Made by a program: the position numbers and the translations under genes. From Platycnemis pennipes (lineage: Eukaryota; Arthropoda; Insecta; Odonata; Platycnemididae): 64,000 nt of DNA. Of this stretch, positions 34,083-44,154 are shown one piece after another; positions within the stretch are counted from its first letter, which is position 1, and each line of letters begins with the position of its first letter. The DNA lies in NCBI GenBank assembly GCA_933228895.1, contig OW121858.1, forward strand, positions 30,837,859 to 30,901,858, read 5' to 3'. The notes below the pieces were generated by a model. That model was not told the DNA's origin. It worked only from the letters and a program-made list of their open reading frames with translations, and searched no databases.

Positions 34083-34379
34083 TTATTTCTGTGAAGGCTG
34101 ACCTCCAAAGAATGAATTCATAATGGCATTTCTTTTGGATGACTGATTGAAAAACGGAATAATTTCCTTTATTATTCCAACAGCATTTTTGATGGTTTGG
34201 ATTTTGGTTGACTTCGAAAGAGAATTATTCAAGGCATGGTTGTAGCATGGTAGCCGTTTTGAATTGACCGCCTCTCTTTGGATCTCTGTAATAATACCGA
34301 CTTCTTCCGAAGTCAAAACAGATGCTCCATCTGTACCGATTCCTACACAGAGACTCAAATCTAAACCCAGTTCTTTCAC
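34083..34379 (-). pseudogene. hAT transposase central fragment 1 (DUF4371-like)
   Basis: LCVGIGTDGASVLTSEEVGI and LPCYNHALNNSLSKS are the conserved catalytic-core blocks of ZMYM1-like hAT transposases. The first Asp of the DDE triad lies within GTDGAS. More N-terminal coding is traceable to ~34800 but is broken. Confidence 0.8.
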
Positions 34380-34992
34380 ATTTTCTAAAAGAATTTTACC
34401 AAGAGTCCGTCCGTTTTTTTTGTCAATCGCACATCAGTCATATCTGCAGCAGACTTGTATGCATCAATGAATGTAATGAAATCTTCCCTTATAGTTTCTT
34501 TGTACAGATACCTTACAATTAAGGCAATTTGCTGAGACAGATCAGGTGTTTCGTCGAACAGTATTGACCAATATTTAGCTTCATGAATTCGTTTTAGGAT
34601 TTCTTCCCTTATTTATTCCCGACAACATTCTATCAATAAATTTGGAGTAGTTTTACTAATATAGTTAGCACGGGAAGATGCACTTCTTACGTGTTCCTCA
34701 AGTATTTTGTCACCTGCATCTACCCTGAACTGCAACAGGGCTTTGAAATTACCTTGGTTTACAGCTGAGGCCACAGGATTAACGGGGCCGTCATCCCTAT
34801 ACCCCTTAGAGGTATGTTCTGACGTCCAAGCAAGATAATGGTTTTAATAATAGGCCTCAGCCTTTCACGATTTTCGGTAACTTGACGAAGACGTTTAGTA
34901 CATACTTGATTGACAACCTCTTTGTTTTTTCTCTGGGGGGGGCAATTGCCCCCTGTGCCCCCCCTACCCCTGGATCCGCCACTGCTCTGGGC

Positions 34993-35261
34993 GAACCTCT
35001 CCCTACCTCTAACCTAATGAGTCCCTGCCCCAAAAACACAAAACCCACCCTGTCGGCCAAACCTTACCACCCACTCCAGAGAAACTTCAAAGTAAAAAAA
35101 AAGTCCAAAAGAAAATGACAGCAAAGCTACTAACTGCCCACAAGCAACTTTTCACCTTTGTAATCCACCCTATTTTATTTCAAGGACAGGAAAAATGAAT
35201 ATCAAAGGAGAAATAATATATATCCATTAATTTCCTATGCTACGCATCCTACGCTAGAACA
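34993..35261. other. No recognised gene
   Basis: Sequence flanking the hAT insertion; nothing recognised. Confidence 0.4.
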
Positions 35262-35568
35262 TAACTCCATGATTTGGAGCCCTTTCTATAAAAACCACCA
35301 CGACTCTATTGAGAGAGTTCAACACAAATTCCTTAAATTAGTTTACAGGAAACTTGGAAACCATTCTCATAATGTGCCTTATGATAATGTTATGCAATTG
35401 CTTAATATAACTACCCAACTTCATAGGAGAGATGTCAAGAGACTTAACATTCTTACATAAGCTCTGTAACAATCGTGTTGACTGCCATGTTCTTCTGGAG
35501 TCTTTATGTTTTCATGCACCAATTGTCAATACATGTAAAATGAACCTCTTCATTGTTAAATATTGTAG
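35262..35568 (+). pseudogene. Non-LTR RT C-terminal fragment, 5' part
   Basis: Encodes MIWSPFYKNHHDSIERVQHK and FLKLVYRKLGNHSHN, the C-terminal blocks of Jockey/CR1-type RTs. It is cut by the Tigger element at 35571 and resumes at 42486. Confidence 0.8.
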
Positions 35569-36092
35569 TACAGTTGAGCACCCTTAATCTGGGAACCCCT
35601 AATCCGGGAGCACCTATAATCCGGCAATTTTTCCATGACTATCTGGTACTTAATGGAAAATGCCGAAACGTTTTTAAGCGGAACATTGCTTCATAACCTG
35701 CCGAGATATTATTCTTATATTAATACCGAGATACCATTCTTAACGTTAATTTTCCTATTTCGAGAATCAGAATAATTTAAACATATTAATTTCTGGTACT
35801 TTGCCTATACTGGAATTATTCTGGAACTTGAAGTAAACATAAATTTGACGACATCGCCGAGACGGAATACGACTAATTTACAGATCGGCCACCTTCAATG
35901 GCGCGTGCATCTTTGATTGACCACTAGACGTAATTTGATAAAATTATTGGTTTTATTCTAATATTTCACGCAAAACATGTCTCATCCATACAGTTGTGGC
36001 AACAGCACAAAACGTTAACCATCGCAGAAAAAGTGCAAGTTGTGAAAAAGCTTGACGCCGTTACATCAGTAAAGCGTTTGACTGAAACATAC

Positions 36093-36309
36093 TGTTATGT
36101 ATTTATTTCTGTTTGTGTTAATTCCCGTGGCCGCCATAATGTTTCATGCCTCAACTGTTTGTGCGGACCGTGATTCTCATTGTTTTGGTATAGTATATAA
36201 TAGCGGTGCGGCGACGCGCTCGCTCTCTCTTGTAATGTGACGCCTAGAAGGAGGAAGTCTGCAATAAACGAGTTTCGGAATGAACGCGTGTCTGATTGAG
36301 AACACATCA
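36093..36309 (+). repeat. Gypsy 1 5' LTR
   Basis: Starts tgttatgta and ends acacatca (TG...CA). It contains a TATA-like tatagtatataata at 36188-36201 and a polyadenylation-like aataaa (36263). Identical to 41135-41351. Confidence 0.95.
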
Positions 36310-36314
36310 GAAAG

Positions 36315-36330
36315 TGGCGACGAGGAAGAT
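36315..36330 (+). promoter_or_regulatory. Gypsy 1 primer binding site
   Basis: tggcgacgaggaagat begins five bases after the LTR. It starts with TGG as expected for pairing with a tRNA CCA end, and is similar to other gypsy elements with tggcgacgagg sites. Confidence 0.7.
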
Positions 36331-36423
36331 TCGAACTCTGAACGTTAAGTATCGTGACCATTATGTTTGTGAACTGTTTTTTTTTTGCATTTTCGGCGTA
36401 TTTCTACTAGTTGATTTCCTCCA

Positions 36424-36500
36424 TGCCTGTTCGGCGTCACCATGCCTGTTTGGCGTCTCCTTGCCTGTTCGGCGTCCCCCATGCCTGTTTGGCTTCCATG
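36424..36500 (+). repeat. Four tandem ~20-bp repeats in gypsy 1 leader
   Basis: Four units of (c)atgcctgtt(c/t)ggcgtc with short variable linkers, in the untranslated leader. Three contain ATG codons ahead of the gag start, which could reduce initiation. Confidence 0.85.
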
Positions 36501-36660
36501 CTTTTTACACTGCATCGTGTGTTAACTTTGTTTGCTGATTTTGATGTGCCTGATTTAACTTACAACGAATACTTATGCACTTGATTACGATTTGTGGATT
36601 TTCGGCCATAATTAGTGTACTTTTGTGTCGAAACTGTTGATGTTTTCCGGGACTGTTACC

Positions 36661-39600
36661 ATGTCTCAAGACTCAGAAACTAATACAAATATGTCTATGG
36701 CTTTCGGTGCTGTTCCCCAATTTTCGGGCGATTCTAAATCTTGGGAAGATTTTACCGAACAGTTGGAATTTTTTTTTGAGGCGCACTCAATTTTATCCGA
36801 TTCCCAAAAACGTGCTATTCTTTTGTCGTGTACCGGTACACATACCTATAATGTTGTGAAGAAATTGTGTGCTCCTGAAAAGCCATCAACAAAGAACTAT
36901 GAAGAGATTTTGCGCATCTCAGCTAGACATTTTATCCCGGCGACTTGTGTATGGGTTGAGAGGGACAAGTTCGACGCCCGCGTTCAACGTGCCGGCGAAT
37001 CGTTTAAGGATTTTCTCGCGGATCTAAGGCATCTAGCCGATAATTGTAAATTTGAGAATTTAGAACAATCACTTCTGCGCCAAATTCTCCGGGGAATGGC
37101 AAACCTTGGCCTCAAAGAACAGTTGTTTTCTATGCGGTTTGAAGATTTAACCTTTCAGGTCGCTATTGATCGAGCTATGGCCTCTGAACAAGCTCGTAGT
37201 TATGTTTCCCAAATGAGACCCGTGCTTCAAAATGCTGCGCAGTCATTTCCTAATGTTAATGCCATTTCAAGCACTCTCCCACGCATACAACCACGCCGCA
37301 TCGCTCAAGATGGCGGCCAAGAGCACGGACCGCAGCGAAACGACAGTGAAGTGCTATCTAGAAGAGCGTGCTTCCGCTGTGGTGCCCCTGAGAAGCATGA
37401 CTGCCCCTTCGTGAACGCGACTTGCCATTACTGCAGGAAGAAAGGCCACATCGCCAAAGTATGCTTGGCAAAACGCAGGCGAAACAACGAGAGCAGCGGT
37501 CAACAGACGCGGCCCCAGCAGCATCGGCAACATCCTCCTCGGCCGACTTTTTCAACCCATGCGCAACAGACGAGGCCCGATCAGCATCGACAACATCCTT
37601 CTCGGCCGACTTTTTCAACCCATACCCTGATGGAATCACCGAGGCAGAGTGAGGACGCCGCATCATTATTTGCAGATGTGGAAGGAATACACGGTAGGCA
37701 ATCTTTGTTTTTTTTTACTCCCTCATCCATGGCTCCTTCGCCATACATTGTGACGTTGAACATTGAAGGGATTTCCATTCCCATGGAAGTGGACAGTGGT
37801 GCAGGTCACACAATCATCGACAGTGCCTTGTACTACGAGAAACTATCATTCATCAGGTTGGATCCCTGCTTAATCAAATTAACCACTTGGGGTAATCAAA
37901 CATTAAAACTTTTGGGACAAATGAAGGTGAATGTTTCTTTTCACTCTCGTCAGGCAGAACTTTTATTGTTAGTGGCTGCAGATAAAGGCCCATCTCTCTT
38001 GGGTCGCTCCTGGTTTCCTGCATTAGGAATCGATATTAATGGGGTGAATAATGTGTCATGTGTTGGGACAATTCCTTCTGAAATTAGTGATTTTAAAGAT
38101 GTGTTTCGCCCAGGCTTGGGAAAGTATTCTGGGCCACCTGTACACATTCATCTCCGACCAGATACCAAGCCAGTCTTTTGCAAAGCGAGGCCTGTCCCCT
38201 ATGCTTTATTGACTAAAGTTTCACATGAATTAGACAGAATGGTGTCAGAGGGCATATTAGTTCCTGTGAAAGTGTCTCCCTGGGCCACTCCTACAGTGAA
38301 TGTTCAAAAACTTGATGGCACCATCAGGATTTGTGGGGATTACTCTGGAACTGTCAATCCCAATTGTTTGAGGGAAGTCTATCCTCTTCCCACTATCGAT
38401 GAAGTCCTTAGCAAACTTGCAAAAGGGAAATATTTCACTCGGTTGGATTTATCCTTTGCTTTCCTGCAGCTCACTGTTGACCCTGAAACAGCTGAAATCC
38501 TAACCCTCAACACCCACAAGGGGCTTTTTCAGGTTAGGCGCCTTAGTCAAGGACTGAGTGCTGCTCCCGAGATTTTTCAACGCACCATCGAGAACATCCT
38601 GGCCGGCCTCGATGGTGTGGTGGTGAAAAGGTTCCAGGCTTCGGGACTGCGTCTTCACCCAACCAAATGCTTGTTTGGTGTGACCAGCTTGGACTTCCTG
38701 GGCTACCACATCAATGGTGATGGCATTCACCCTACGGATGCCAAGGTGAAAGCAATTTTGCGTGCCCCTGTCCCAAAGGATGTTGATAGTCTTCGGATTT
38801 ATTTGGGTATGGTTAACTATTACGATAGATTTTTCCCCGATAAAGCCAGGAAATTTCATGCGCTCTATGAATTGTTAAAAACGGACACTAAATGGCATTG
38901 GAGTCAAGAGCATGAGGAGTGTGTGGGATATGCTAAAAGAGTCATTACATCTGCTGCTTTAGTCCACTATGATAGGAATTTCCCTTTAATCCTGGCCTGT
39001 GATGCTTCCCCATTTGGACTTGGTGCTGTCATTTCTCATGTTTTCCCTGATGGTTCAGAGAGACCAATTGCATTTGGATCTTGGACACTAAAACCTGCCG
39101 AGATGAACTATTCCCAGGTGGACAAAGAAGCCTTGGCTATAATCTTTGGGGTGCAGAAGTTCTATATGTACCTTGCAGGGAGGGAATTCACTATTTTTTC
39201 AGATAGCCAGCCAGTTGTGTCCATTTTAATGCCTAAACGGCAGCTACCATCAGTTTTGTCTCCTCGTGTTTTGAGGTGGTGTCTAATCATGTCCAATTAC
39301 AATTATCAGATCAAGTACAGGCCTGGTGCTAAACACCAAAATGCAGATTTTAAAAGCAGATGTCCAATGCAGGATGATGGATTTGATGACCATTTTCCTG
39401 ACCCAGCTGGTATTCTTTTGTTGGAGGAGGCTCCAGCAGATTCTCCTCTCACTGCCAGGAAGGTTGCTGCCGCCACTTCCAAGGATCCTGTGCTTTCAAA
39501 GGTGCTTCAGGGATTATTGAATGGTTGGGATTTTACAGACAATGAACCGAAGGTGCAGCCTTATGTCAAAGCTTCGCCGGGGGTCTTCTCTGTCCTCAAG

Positions 39601-40869
39601 GGGTGCATACTTCGTGGCACTCATGTGGTAATTCCTAGCATTCTAAGGCAACATGTGCTGCAATTGTTGCACAAGGTCCATCAAGGGATAGTAAAGACAA
39701 AAGCTTTGGCCAGAAGTTACGTCTGGTGGCCGAAGATTGATGATGAGATAGAGGGATTAATACAATCTTGTCCACAGTGCGCGGCCGTGCAGAACAACCC
39801 TCGGAAGGCTCCTGTCATTCCCTGGAGTATTCCAGTATGCCCATGGTCCCGACTTCATCTGGACTATGCAGGACCTGTCCAGGGACACACATTCCTGATT
39901 TGTGTCGACTCCATGTCCCGTTGGGTGGAAGTGGCTCCCACTCGTGGGTCACTGACGTCTTCTACCACCATTTCTCATTTAAGATTGTGGTTTGCTACCC
40001 ATGGGCTTCCAGATGAGATAGTTACTGATAATGGCCCTGCATTTCGTTCCGAATATTTTAAAGAATTTCTCCGCAGGAATTCAATTGTGCATCATTTGGC
40101 TCCTCCTTACAACCCATCTTCCAATGGACTTGCAGAGCGTATGGTTCAAACGGTGAAACATCTTTTGGCTAAACTTCCTGTGAGTGACTGGGAAAAGGAG
40201 TTGTGTAACATTTTGCTAACTTTACGTACCACTCCTAATGCTGCCACGGGCTCTTCCCCCAGCATTCTTCTGATGGGAAGACGATTAAAAACGCTCCTGG
40301 ACAAGCTGCACCCAGGAAATGTTAGTGAAGAGGAAATCAAGAGGAATCGCCTGCTGAGTTCCCCCTCTTTTTCCAAACCTGGTTTTTCTATAGGAGACAA
40401 AGTCTTTTTTAAAAACTATAACTCGGACAATCCTTGGCTACCGGGGGAGATTTTTGTTGTGGAAGGCCCACGTGTTTATAAAGTTAAAACTATGGATGGG
40501 GTTATTCTGAGACGACATGTAAACCAATTACAGAAAAGGCATGTACCACCAAATAGTTCACCCTGTTCTAACTCTGATTTTGTTTTCCAGGAAGATAGAG
40601 ATAATAGTAACTATAGCAGTCTTCCTGTGAGCGAGTGGTCTCCACCAGCGCAAATCCAACCTCCTACACCACTCCCATCTGCTTCCCACCGTGTTCCTCC
40701 TGTAAACTTGGATGCTTCGCACACTCCACTTGCATCGCCTGATGCTGACACTCATTCACTCCCAGTTCCTGGTGCAAGTGTGTCTACAAGTGGACCCACA
40801 GAACGCCCGAAGCGGGATTCTAGACCTCCAGCCTACCTGAAGGATTTTGTCATAACCAGGATATTTTGA
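36661..40869 (+). CDS. Gypsy 1 gag-pol, RT catalytic core deleted
   Basis: A single open frame (1402 codons from this ATG, which has A at -3; the frame is open from 36625, and 36640 is another ATG). Order: gag; two zinc knuckles (second near residue 255, CHYCRKKGHIAKVC); aspartic protease with DSGA near 378; reverse transcriptase; RNase H (ACDASPFGLGA, FTIFSDSQP); H2C2 zinc finger; integrase core with D (LDYAGP), D (TDNGP) and E (GLAERM). In RT the sequence runs from LDGVVV straight into KRFQASGLRLHP, so some 23-25 residues that should contain YxDD are missing in frame. The preceding block also reads RRLSQGLSAAP where family members have PFG. The enzyme cannot polymerise, yet everything else is uninterrupted. 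Closest by pattern to the mag/K02A2.6-like gypsy lineage. A simple sequencing gap is the main alternative. Confidence 0.93.
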   Translation: MSQDSETNTNMSMAFGAVPQFSGDSKSWEDFTEQLEFFFEAHSILSDSQKRAILLSCTGTHTYNVVKKLCAPEKPSTKNYEEILRISARHFIPATCVWVERDKFDARVQRAGESFKDFLADLRHLADNCKFENLEQSLLRQILRGMANLGLKEQLFSMRFEDLTFQVAIDRAMASEQARSYVSQMRPVLQNAAQSFPNVNAISSTLPRIQPRRIAQDGGQEHGPQRNDSEVLSRRACFRCGAPEKHDCPFVNATCHYCRKKGHIAKVCLAKRRRNNESSGQQTRPQQHRQHPPRPTFSTHAQQTRPDQHRQHPSRPTFSTHTLMESPRQSEDAASLFADVEGIHGRQSLFFFTPSSMAPSPYIVTLNIEGISIPMEVDSGAGHTIIDSALYYEKLSFIRLDPCLIKLTTWGNQTLKLLGQMKVNVSFHSRQAELLLLVAADKGPSLLGRSWFPALGIDINGVNNVSCVGTIPSEISDFKDVFRPGLGKYSGPPVHIHLRPDTKPVFCKARPVPYALLTKVSHELDRMVSEGILVPVKVSPWATPTVNVQKLDGTIRICGDYSGTVNPNCLREVYPLPTIDEVLSKLAKGKYFTRLDLSFAFLQLTVDPETAEILTLNTHKGLFQVRRLSQGLSAAPEIFQRTIENILAGLDGVVVKRFQASGLRLHPTKCLFGVTSLDFLGYHINGDGIHPTDAKVKAILRAPVPKDVDSLRIYLGMVNYYDRFFPDKARKFHALYELLKTDTKWHWSQEHEECVGYAKRVITSAALVHYDRNFPLILACDASPFGLGAVISHVFPDGSERPIAFGSWTLKPAEMNYSQVDKEALAIIFGVQKFYMYLAGREFTIFSDSQPVVSILMPKRQLPSVLSPRVLRWCLIMSNYNYQIKYRPGAKHQNADFKSRCPMQDDGFDDHFPDPAGILLLEEAPADSPLTARKVAAATSKDPVLSKVLQGLLNGWDFTDNEPKVQPYVKASPGVFSVLKGCILRGTHVVIPSILRQHVLQLLHKVHQGIVKTKALARSYVWWPKIDDEIEGLIQSCPQCAAVQNNPRKAPVIPWSIPVCPWSRLHLDYAGPVQGHTFLICVDSMSRWVEVAPTRGSLTSSTTISHLRLWFATHGLPDEIVTDNGPAFRSEYFKEFLRRNSIVHHLAPPYNPSSNGLAERMVQTVKHLLAKLPVSDWEKELCNILLTLRTTPNAATGSSPSILLMGRRLKTLLDKLHPGNVSEEEIKRNRLLSSPSFSKPGFSIGDKVFFKNYNSDNPWLPGEIFVVEGPRVYKVKTMDGVILRRHVNQLQKRHVPPNSSPCSNSDFVFQEDRDNSNYSSLPVSEWSPPAQIQPPTPLPSASHRVPPVNLDASHTPLASPDADTHSLPVPGASVSTSGPTERPKRDSRPPAYLKDFVITRIF

Positions 40870-41120
40870 AGGGGGAGGGATATTGTGTATTTGTTCATTT
40901 ATTAATTGAGGATATTATGTTTTTGCTAATTTGTATTCATCGAAGATATTATGTATTGTTCATTTGTATTTATTGAGGATATTGTATTTATTCATGTGAA
41001 CTCTGGTATATTATGTATTTCTTCTTTTAAATTCCTTGGGATATTGTCTTCATTTGGGTTGTTAGTTATGTATTCATTTCTGTTGCCACCGCAATGTCAT
41101 TTTGTCCACGAGAGAATTTT

Positions 41121-41133
41121 GAGGGGGGAGGGG
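41121..41133 (+). promoter_or_regulatory. Gypsy 1 polypurine tract
   Basis: gaggggggagggg directly before the 3' LTR. A second similar tract, gaagggggaggga, lies just after the stop codon (40870). Confidence 0.8.
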
Positions 41134-41134
41134 T

Positions 41135-41351
41135 TGTTATGTATTTATTTCTGTTTGTGTTAATTCCCGTGGCCGCCATAATGTTTCATGCCTCAACTGT
41201 TTGTGCGGACCGTGATTCTCATTGTTTTGGTATAGTATATAATAGCGGTGCGGCGACGCGCTCGCTCTCTCTTGTAATGTGACGCCTAGAAGGAGGAAGT
41301 CTGCAATAAACGAGTTTCGGAATGAACGCGTGTCTGATTGAGAACACATCA
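41135..41351 (+). repeat. Gypsy 1 3' LTR
   Basis: 217 bp, identical by eye to the 5' LTR, indicating a recent insertion. Confidence 0.95.
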
Positions 41352-42485
41352 CATACTACGTGGGATCTTCAACAATATAGCACATTAAGGAGCTGAAAGA
41401 GAAAAATCATCAAAATTTTACTGTTAAAGTGACACGATCAGAAGTAGATAACAGAGAGAAAAACTATGAAAGAAGATTTAAGTGCTGTTTTAGATAGCCT
41501 GGTTTCGATATCGAATATGCAATATTGCGTCGGAGTGAAGGCCTTAGTTAGTATTTCTGGCCAAATGCTAATGGAGCAGGATAAACTCTTTTAGAAATAG
41601 ACGTGATCAATCCAAAAGACGTGATTCGGGAAATTTCACTTGCAGGCAATAGCATTTCACCGTCCGTTCTAAAAACACGCGTGGTTTAAATTGTGGACTG
41701 CTTTAAGGTTTGATATAGACGAAATAATTGGGGATTTAAAAAATTTCATGTTTCTGAGGATAAAAATATGATGATGGAGTTTGCAAACATCATCCATAAC
41801 CCTGAATTAAAGGAAATGAAATTGGTAAATTTAGTTGAAAGGATAGTTAGTGGCCACGATATTCTCACCACACAACATATCATAGATGATGAAATCATTG
41901 AAATGATAATTAATAACAATAAATCCGAGTGGGGATGACGATGATCAGCCTGAAATTGTTGAAGGAAGACTACTCTTGATGATGGTCTTTAAAGAATAAT
42001 CCAGTCCGGCCGCTCCCGATGATGTAGTGATGGGCGGCCACGACACTCACATGTTGGCATCGCGCTGAATCAGCTGATAACAAATCGAGCACGGTAGGAA
42101 ATTATGTTACGCAAAGTACAGCGTAAGAAATATCAATTTTTATACCCTTTTCCAATAACAATATGAAACTTTTACATGTGCAGCAATATGCACAATGCTT
42201 AGATTCTGTTATTTTCACTCACTCCGCAACTTCGATCATTTTAAATAATAACTTTGTGTATTAAGAAACCATTTCTTTCTGATTATTCTCAGTAACTCTT
42301 TTTACAATAATGTTCAGTAAATGGCAAACGAATATATTTTGTTATAAATAATTGACTCCTTTCAATGAAAACATCCCAGACGTAAGAAATAGACCAGTTG
42401 CCATGCATGACCCATAGTCCGGCAAAATCCCTAATCCGGCATCACTTCGGTCCCGACTGTGCCGGTTTAAAGATGCTCAACTGTA

Positions 42486-42640
42486 GTAATTTCTCTTACT
42501 TCAGTTCCATTAATAGAATGATGAGACTATACAACGAACTATGAAGCAACATTGACCTGCATACTCTGTCCTTATCCTCCTTTAAACAGGCTTGCGATAT
42601 TGCCCTGCAGTTAAATTAAGTAATTTTCTTCCTTTTTCCA
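42486..42640 (+). pseudogene. Non-LTR RT C-terminal fragment, 3' part
   Basis: After the Tigger element the sequence encodes FNSINRMMRLYNEL-like and SSFKQACDIALQLN segments with a stop at ~42617. This is the expected end of the RT begun at 35262. Confidence 0.65.
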
Positions 42641-42933
42641 CTTACTATCCTTTCAGTTCCTCTCTCTCCAAAGAGACTTATTTATGTTAGCATGTTATAA
42701 AGAATTATTATGAGCCATAATGTTTTCATTCATATTATTCAGATATATGTTCTACTGTGCAGTCATTTTGTGCACATTCAATGTAATAATTACTTATGTT
42801 GGTATTTTTATGCAGATTTAGTATGAGTTATATTGTCTGTATGCACATTATTTTGAGTCAAGTCTTATTGTGTAGTTATTTTTGCGTACATTCAAAAGTA
42901 TTAATTGTTAAAAAGGGCATACAGCCTGTTAAT
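42641..42933. other. No recognised gene
   Basis: 3' flank of the non-LTR fragment, AT-rich, just downstream of gene 2. Confidence 0.4.
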
Positions 42934-42935
42934 AA

Positions 42936-43299
42936 CCCTGGTGAAAATAAACCGTGACAGACAGTGTGACAGACAATGTGACAGAAGCGTGAACACAGTG
43001 TGCTTAGAATGTGACAAGAGTGTGATTACAATGTGCATACACCGTGACAAAAGCGTAAATTGGGACTCAAGAGCGTGCAGAAAGCGTGATAGACATTGTG
43101 ACGGTACAGTGTGTTCACAGTGTGAGGACACTGTGACTAATACCCATGTACAGTGTGAAGCACATTGTGGTCACACTGTCCATCACGCTTTGGAGGGAGC
43201 ACACTGTGTGCACAGTGTACATACACTGTGACTAATACACTTGCACAGTGTGATACACATTGTTGTCACACTGTCTGTCACGGTTTATTTTCACCAGTT
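42936..43299 (+). mobile_element. CACTGTG-array MITE, copy 1
   Basis: 364 bp. Left end ccctggtgaaaataaacc is mirrored at the right, where the last two bases are mutated. Duplicated aa flanks (42934-42935, 43300-43301). The interior is a dense series of cacagtgt/gtgacaga words. It lies 24 bases beyond the stop codon of gene 2. The 108-codon frame across it is an artefact. Confidence 0.85.
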
Positions 43300-43321
43300 A
43301 ACTAATGATTGAATTTAAAAC

Positions 43322-43327
43322 TTTTAT
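43322..43327 (-). terminator. Polyadenylation signal of gene 2
   Basis: On the minus strand AATAAA overlaps the TAA stop codon. The next AATAAA-containing sequence is inside the adjoining MITE, so the transcript must end either in the short gap or within the MITE. Confidence 0.5.
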
Positions 43328-43463
43328 TGATGAATAATTACATCTTCATTGCGTCCTTGGGATCTCCTCATTCGTGTTCCAGTCTGTCTCAACCACTCCC
43401 CAATTTTTTTATTTATCTTCTCCACACCAACGGACCGAAGTCCGGGCTTCATGCCATAGGCAT
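43324..43463 (-). CDS. DUF4806 gene, exon 7 (last)
   Basis: Acceptor aattttttcag|ATGCC and a stop at 43326-43324. It completes the Asp codon left by exon 6. It encodes the closing helix of the domain (GVEKINKKIGEWLRQTGTRM), then a basic tail. The AYGMKPGLRSVG turn matches DUF4806 members, where ATEKEI..AIKEWLRHA is typical. Confidence 0.85.
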
Positions 43464-43559
43464 CTGAAAAAATTTCAAAGAGCATGCCATAAATATTACT
43501 CAATACATATTGACACACTTCAAAGGAAATGAAGCAATATCATCAGCAGAAACATTTAC

Positions 43560-43731
43560 CTAAAATGGCCCTGTAAAGTTTTGTGTCCATGAACTTTCTC
43601 TTGGTTGTTGCATCGCAGCCAACCTTGCCCGTTAGGCAATACTCCTTGGCGACTGCGTCTTTGAGTAAAAAGTACATCATTTTGTATGTAGAGGTACCAT
43701 CTTCACTGCATCGCCGGACAAGTTCATCTAC
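43560..43731 (-). CDS. DUF4806 gene, exon 6
   Basis: Acceptor gcttctcag|GTAGAT, donor TTTTAG|gtaaat. Starts in phase 0 and leaves one base. It encodes the domain centre: VDELVRRCSEDGTSTYKMMY and LLKDAVAKEYCLTGKVGCDA. The intron to exon 5 is ~10 kb and contains gypsy 2 and several MITEs. Confidence 0.85.
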
Positions 43732-44154
43732 CTGAGAAGCATAAATTGTTATGAAAATTCTATCAAAATGTATTATGTATTATTTAGGGATGGGTTGGTT
43801 CCACTTTTTTTCGGTTCTGCTTCCGGTTCGCTTCTTAACTTCGGTTCTCGGTTCCGGTTCTTAATTTACCACTTACTTTGCAATACTTACTGGTGAGATA
43901 ACATAATCAGTAATCATTTTCAGAGTCATACTGCTTGAATACCTACTTCATTATATTTTTGTGTTATATATACTATATTATGATATAATTTACGAAAATG
44001 ATATGAGGACTCGAACCTCCAAAGGAGGTGGACGTAACACATACCTATCAATCAGAATATCCTTATTACGGCGGCATTTCATCACTTAATAGAATTGGAT
44101 GCAATAAAATAAATCATATAGCCATTTTAACGACTGAATTAGAATAATTCGCAG

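Larger units (their letters stand above)
32041..34984 (-). mobile_element. Full-length but degenerate hAT transposon
   Basis: Terminal inverted repeats cagtggcggatccagg / cctggatccgccactg. A perfect 8-bp duplication ctctgggc lies at 32033-32040 and 34985-34992. Transposase fragments are on the minus strand in several frames, and a family-F MITE is inserted at 33294-33748. A long G homopolymer (32068-32110) follows the left end and may contain assembly error. Confidence 0.9.
36093..41351 (+). mobile_element. Gypsy element 1, complete LTR retrotransposon
   Basis: 5259 bp with 217-bp LTRs identical by eye. It is flanked by the 5-bp duplication catac (36088-36092, 41352-41356) and has a tRNA primer-binding-like site, a single gag-pol frame and a polypurine tract. 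Inserted in the Tigger transposase region. The RT catalytic block is deleted. Confidence 0.95.
35571..42483 (+). mobile_element. Tigger/pogo element, interrupted by gypsy 1
   Basis: Inverted ends cagttgagca / tgctcaactg with further partial pairing and an aatccgg-rich subterminal block. TA duplications lie at 35569-35570 and 42484-42485. Without the gypsy insertion it is about 1.65 kb. Broken plus-strand coding begins near 36010 with EKVQVVKKLDAVTSVKRLTE (CENP-B/pipsqueak-type helix-turn-helix), resumes at 41357 with the matching HIKELKEK segment, and decays through many stops. Confidence 0.88.

Noticed and set aside
37232..40755. Alternate-frame ORFs over gypsy 1
   Set aside because: Shadows of the single gag-pol frame.
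42905..43231. Long open frames through the CACTGTG elements (81-187 codons)
   Set aside because: They arise from repeated gtg/cac words, occur on both strands and differ between copies. There are no domains.
42936..43299. Transib element
   Set aside because: Heptamers are internal, ends are ccctggtg and the duplication is 2 bp, unlike the 5-bp Transib pattern.
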